Source of the DNA: Ignavibacteria bacterium
Lineage (GTDB): Bacteria > Bacteroidota > Ignavibacteria > Kapaibacteriales > UBA4661
Reading direction: 5' to 3'
Assembly: GCA_013298375.1 (NCBI GenBank)
Contig: JAAFHM010000216.1
Location: forward strand, 1-7,839
DNA length: 7,839 nucleotides
The notes below the pieces were generated by a model, which worked only from the letters and a program-made list of their open reading frames with translations, was not told the origin of the DNA and searched no databases. Within the stretch, counting starts at the first letter, position 1; each line of letters opens with the position of its first letter. Shown piece by piece: positions 5,965-7,839 of the stretch. The translations under genes were made by a program, and so were the position numbers.

Positions 5965-5993
5965 AGAATATATGCACTCTCCACCTTCCTTCC

Positions 5994-7839
5994 TTACTTC
6001 ACAACATCCATGCGCCCTGTTATGGTCTCGTTGGGTGCAATCAGCATTAGACGGTACGCTCCTACCGCGAGGCTTGATACGACGATAGTTTCTTGGTGTA
6101 CTTCTCCCGTGGTACGCCATCCAAGCTCTACGCGCTGAAGGGTGCGTCCCGTCATGTCCGTAATAAGCAGCACAAGCGGTACGGTTTCTTGCGTCTGCGC
6201 CTCCGCCGAGCGCGAAAGCGTGTAACGGAGTTCTACCTCGCCCGCACTCGGATTCGGCGCAACTCTCGCCGTTACTGCATTCGCCACAACGGCGGTCTGC
6301 GTTGTGCGCCGTGGTGCGAAAACCGTCAAAAACTCTATCCGTGCGGTGTCCGGCATCCAGCGGAGTCCTGCCGCGCTTTCCAGCCAAAGCGTTGGTTGTG
6401 CAATGCGGAAGGTATTCGTCGTTGCTACGCCGAGTGTTGCCAAAAGCTGTACTTCAGCAAGGAGCAACTCCCGCGTGCTGCTGGTGTCCACACGCTCGAC
6501 CACAAGGCGTGTAAACGGCGTTGTGCGGGGCATTTGTGGCATCGTTTCGAGACGTGCTTTCGTAGCGGGCGTGGTACGCAGCCCCAGCACGGTGAGGTTG
6601 TTTGTATCAAGTTTGAAGGTTGCGCGAAGAGTTTTCAGAAAACGCCCAATGATGCGCGAATGCAGGCGCGGCGGTGCGGTGAGGCGCGTGTCTTTGAGCC
6701 AAATCTGCACCCGTGCCGTATCGCGGACAAGTAAGGGTTGGCGCGGTGTGAGAAGGCGAAGTTCGAGTGTGGTTTCTGCATCGGCGGGCAGAGTGAGAGG
6801 AATAATACTCCCGCTCACCAGCACCGTTGCTCGCGTGGAGAATGCTGCCGTGCCGCTCTGGTTCGTTATTGCAGCATTGCTGAAGGTTTGCACCACCGAA
6901 GAATCCATGCGCACGAGCATTCGCTGCATCACGCTTCCGGTGCCGCTTGTGGAGAGCGTAAAACTCCGAACCCACATATTAGTCGCGGGATTGAGAAGCA
7001 AGAAACCCTCCTGCGCAGTAACGACGACGTTTGCAGGAAGATTGCTTCCCGTCAGAACGTATTCCCGTGTACCGACGGAATCCCCCTGCACAATGCTTGG
7101 AAAGGTGAGACTTTCCGGCGAGGCTTGCAGCAAAGGCAGTGGGAGGACTTCTCCACGAAGGCGCACCGATACTTGCGCTAAACCGCTTTCGTGCTGCACG
7201 AGCGAGGAAAGTATTCCAAGCCTTGTGGAATCTATGCGCACAGAGAGTGTAGTGCGAAGATTGGCGGAAAACGGCGCGAGCGTGATAGGAAAGCGAATCA
7301 TACTTTGCCAAGAATTGCTGACGGTATCAAAGATGTGTGCGCCGACGGGCGCAGTAATGATGAGCGTATCGGTGAGGTTTGTGCCAATAAGCGTGTATCT
7401 ACGCTCGGTTGGGAGGGTAAAGGGCGCAGTATTGCCCACGCGCAGCGTTCCAAAGAAGAGCGAATCTGGCGTAGCGACAAGCTGCGGAGCTTCGCGGACA
7501 AGCCCGCTTACCTGCACTCGCGCCGAGAGAGTATCGCTGACAATGCCGATAAATGCAGGTGTTCCTGTTGTTCCAATTCTGCCTAACAGCCCCAAACGTG
7601 ATGAATCCAAACGCACGGAAAGTATCTGCTGAACATTGCCCGTGCTACTCAGGGAAAGTGTGAACGATTGCACCCACGCGCCGCTTGTGGGACTCAGCAA
7701 TAATGCGCCATTTGGGGCAGTAATGCTGACGGGCGCACCAAGTCCGATACCTGTTACGGTGAAGGTTGTGAGTGTTGTTCTGCCGTTCAGAATGATATTC
7801 CCAAGCGAGATTTGTTGCGGGTTTGCGGTCAAACTGATG
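5994..7839 (-). CDS. large secreted repeat protein with T9SS sorting domain, C-terminal 614 residues (N-terminus off window)
   Basis: The frame is open through the right edge, so signal peptide and start are not seen; in-frame TTG codons near the edge are internal. Numbering from the first complete codon, three homologous beta-rich repeats of about 112 residues lie at about 3-114, 117-231 and 234-347. A different beta-rich region follows (about 350-505), with alternating hydrophobic segments such as VQIWLKDT and TLRATFKLDTNNLTVLG that resemble a cohesin-like domain. The last 90 residues, starting VAPNPSAGEVELRYTLS, are a type A T9SS C-terminal sorting domain. Such proteins cross the outer membrane through the Por/T9SS machine and are released or anchored on the surface. 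No enzyme motif is visible in this part. Adhesion or a structural surface role is plausible, and a catalytic domain may lie upstream. It has no cotranscribed partner visible here. Confidence 0.88.
   Translation of the reverse strand, partial: ISLTANPQQISLGNIILNGRTTLTTFTVTGIGLGAPVSITAPNGALLLSPTSGAWVQSFTLSLSSTGNVQQILSVRLDSSRLGLLGRIGTTGTPAFIGIVSDTLSARVQVSGLVREAPQLVATPDSLFFGTLRVGNTAPFTLPTERRYTLIGTNLTDTLIITAPVGAHIFDTVSNSWQSMIRFPITLAPFSANLRTTLSVRIDSTRLGILSSLVQHESGLAQVSVRLRGEVLPLPLLQASPESLTFPSIVQGDSVGTREYVLTGSNLPANVVVTAQEGFLLLNPATNMWVRSFTLSTSGTGSVMQRMLVRMDSSVVQTFSNAAITNQSGTAAFSTRATVLVSGSIIPLTLPADAETTLELRLLTPRQPLLVRDTARVQIWLKDTRLTAPPRLHSRIIGRFLKTLRATFKLDTNNLTVLGLRTTPATKARLETMPQMPRTTPFTRLVVERVDTSSTRELLLAEVQLLATLGVATTNTFRIAQPTLWLESAAGLRWMPDTARIEFLTVFAPRRTTQTAVVANAVTARVAPNPSAGEVELRYTLSRSAEAQTQETVPLVLLITDMTGRTLQRVELGWRTTGEVHQETIVVSSLAVGAYRLMLIAPNETITGRMDVVK
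5997..6269 (-). other. T9SS type A C-terminal sorting domain (coding segment)
   Basis: The three conserved motifs of the domain are visible: PNPSAGEVELRY near its start, ITDMTGRTLQRVEL in the middle, and LAVGAYRLMLIA near the end, before the final basic GRMDVVK. This domain directs passage through the type IX secretion outer-membrane channel and is usually cut off by the sortase-like protease PorU. It is the strongest phylogenetic marker in the window. Confidence 0.88.
6798..7838 (-). repeat. three tandem Ig-like protein repeats of about 112 residues
   Basis: Unit coding segments are about 7497-7838, 7146-7490 and 6798-7139. Shared landmarks in order are ATPDSLFFG/ASPESLTFP, YTLIGTNL/YVLTGSNL, VVVTAQEGFLLL/VSITAPNGALLL, a Trp-containing segment (AWVQSFTLS, MWVRSFTLS, SWQSMIRFPITL), then SVRLDSSRLGLLG/SVRIDSTRLGILS/LVRMDSSVVQTFS, and a closing VSG/LRG. 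The pattern resembles Ig-like repeats common in T9SS-exported proteins. The first unit may be incomplete at its N-terminus, and more units probably lie beyond the edge. Confidence 0.75.

Noticed and set aside
5963..5982. GGAGA/TCTCC inverted repeat just after the T9SS gene as a terminator
   Set aside because: Only five base pairs with a ten-base loop and no T tract on the minus strand.
5860..6387. A 175-codon minus-strand frame overlapping the end of the T9SS gene
   Set aside because: It lies in another frame over the conserved sorting domain, has low-complexity composition, and its tail is just the intergenic REP-like word read as protein.
6304..7632. A 442-codon open frame on the plus strand opposite the T9SS protein
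   Set aside because: Its product is rich in Ser, Arg, Val and Cys with no domain, and it mirrors the codon pattern of the opposite strand, where the repeats and sorting domain make clear sense.

Overview
The window looks like chromosomal DNA from a bacterium of the Bacteroidota/Chlorobi (FCB) branch. The main reason is the gene at the right edge: a secreted repeat protein ending in a type IX secretion (T9SS, Por) sorting domain, a system confined to that branch. Most start codons lack a good Shine-Dalgarno sequence, and one AraC regulator is of a type common in Bacteroidota; both fit. The balanced base composition and the cohesin-like/Ig-like architecture of the secreted protein would suit a lineage such as Kapabacteria or Ignavibacteria better than Bacteroides, but this is an inference. 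No rRNA, tRNA, CRISPR array, transposase or phage gene was found.

Left part (1-2322): a small regulatory and redox neighbourhood. The N-terminal sensing half of an AraC-type regulator runs off the left edge (1-591, minus). It is divergent from a four-helix membrane protein of unknown function (692-1090, plus). Convergent to that is a two-gene minus-strand unit made of an AhpD-like carboxymuconolactone decarboxylase family protein (1765-2322) followed by an FMN-binding pyridoxamine-phosphate-oxidase-like protein (1099-1722). A strong hairpin inside the 3' end of the latter gene is placed to terminate the membrane-protein transcript.

Spacer (2323-2605): upstream of the AhpD-like gene are a Bacteroidota-like -7 box, three direct repeats of a 9-base word (possible activator sites), a REP-like palindrome and a short tandem duplication.

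Middle (2606-5115): a two-gene ABC exporter operon. The ATPase has every canonical motif, and the permease start overlaps the ATPase stop by four bases, with a perfect Shine-Dalgarno sequence just upstream. The permease appears to contain two ABC-2-like halves. A sigma70-like promoter precedes the ATPase.

Right part (5267-7839): an Fe-S-type uracil-DNA glycosylase superfamily protein (5267-5863), then the C-terminal 614 residues of the large T9SS-secreted protein, with three homologous Ig-like repeats, a probable cohesin-like domain and the sorting domain. All genes except 692-1090 are on the minus strand. I do not see a clear new defence or mobile system. The parts most worth a second look are the AraC/membrane/flavin/AhpD neighbourhood with its candidate operator repeats, the terminator nested in a coding sequence, and the REP-like palindromes.
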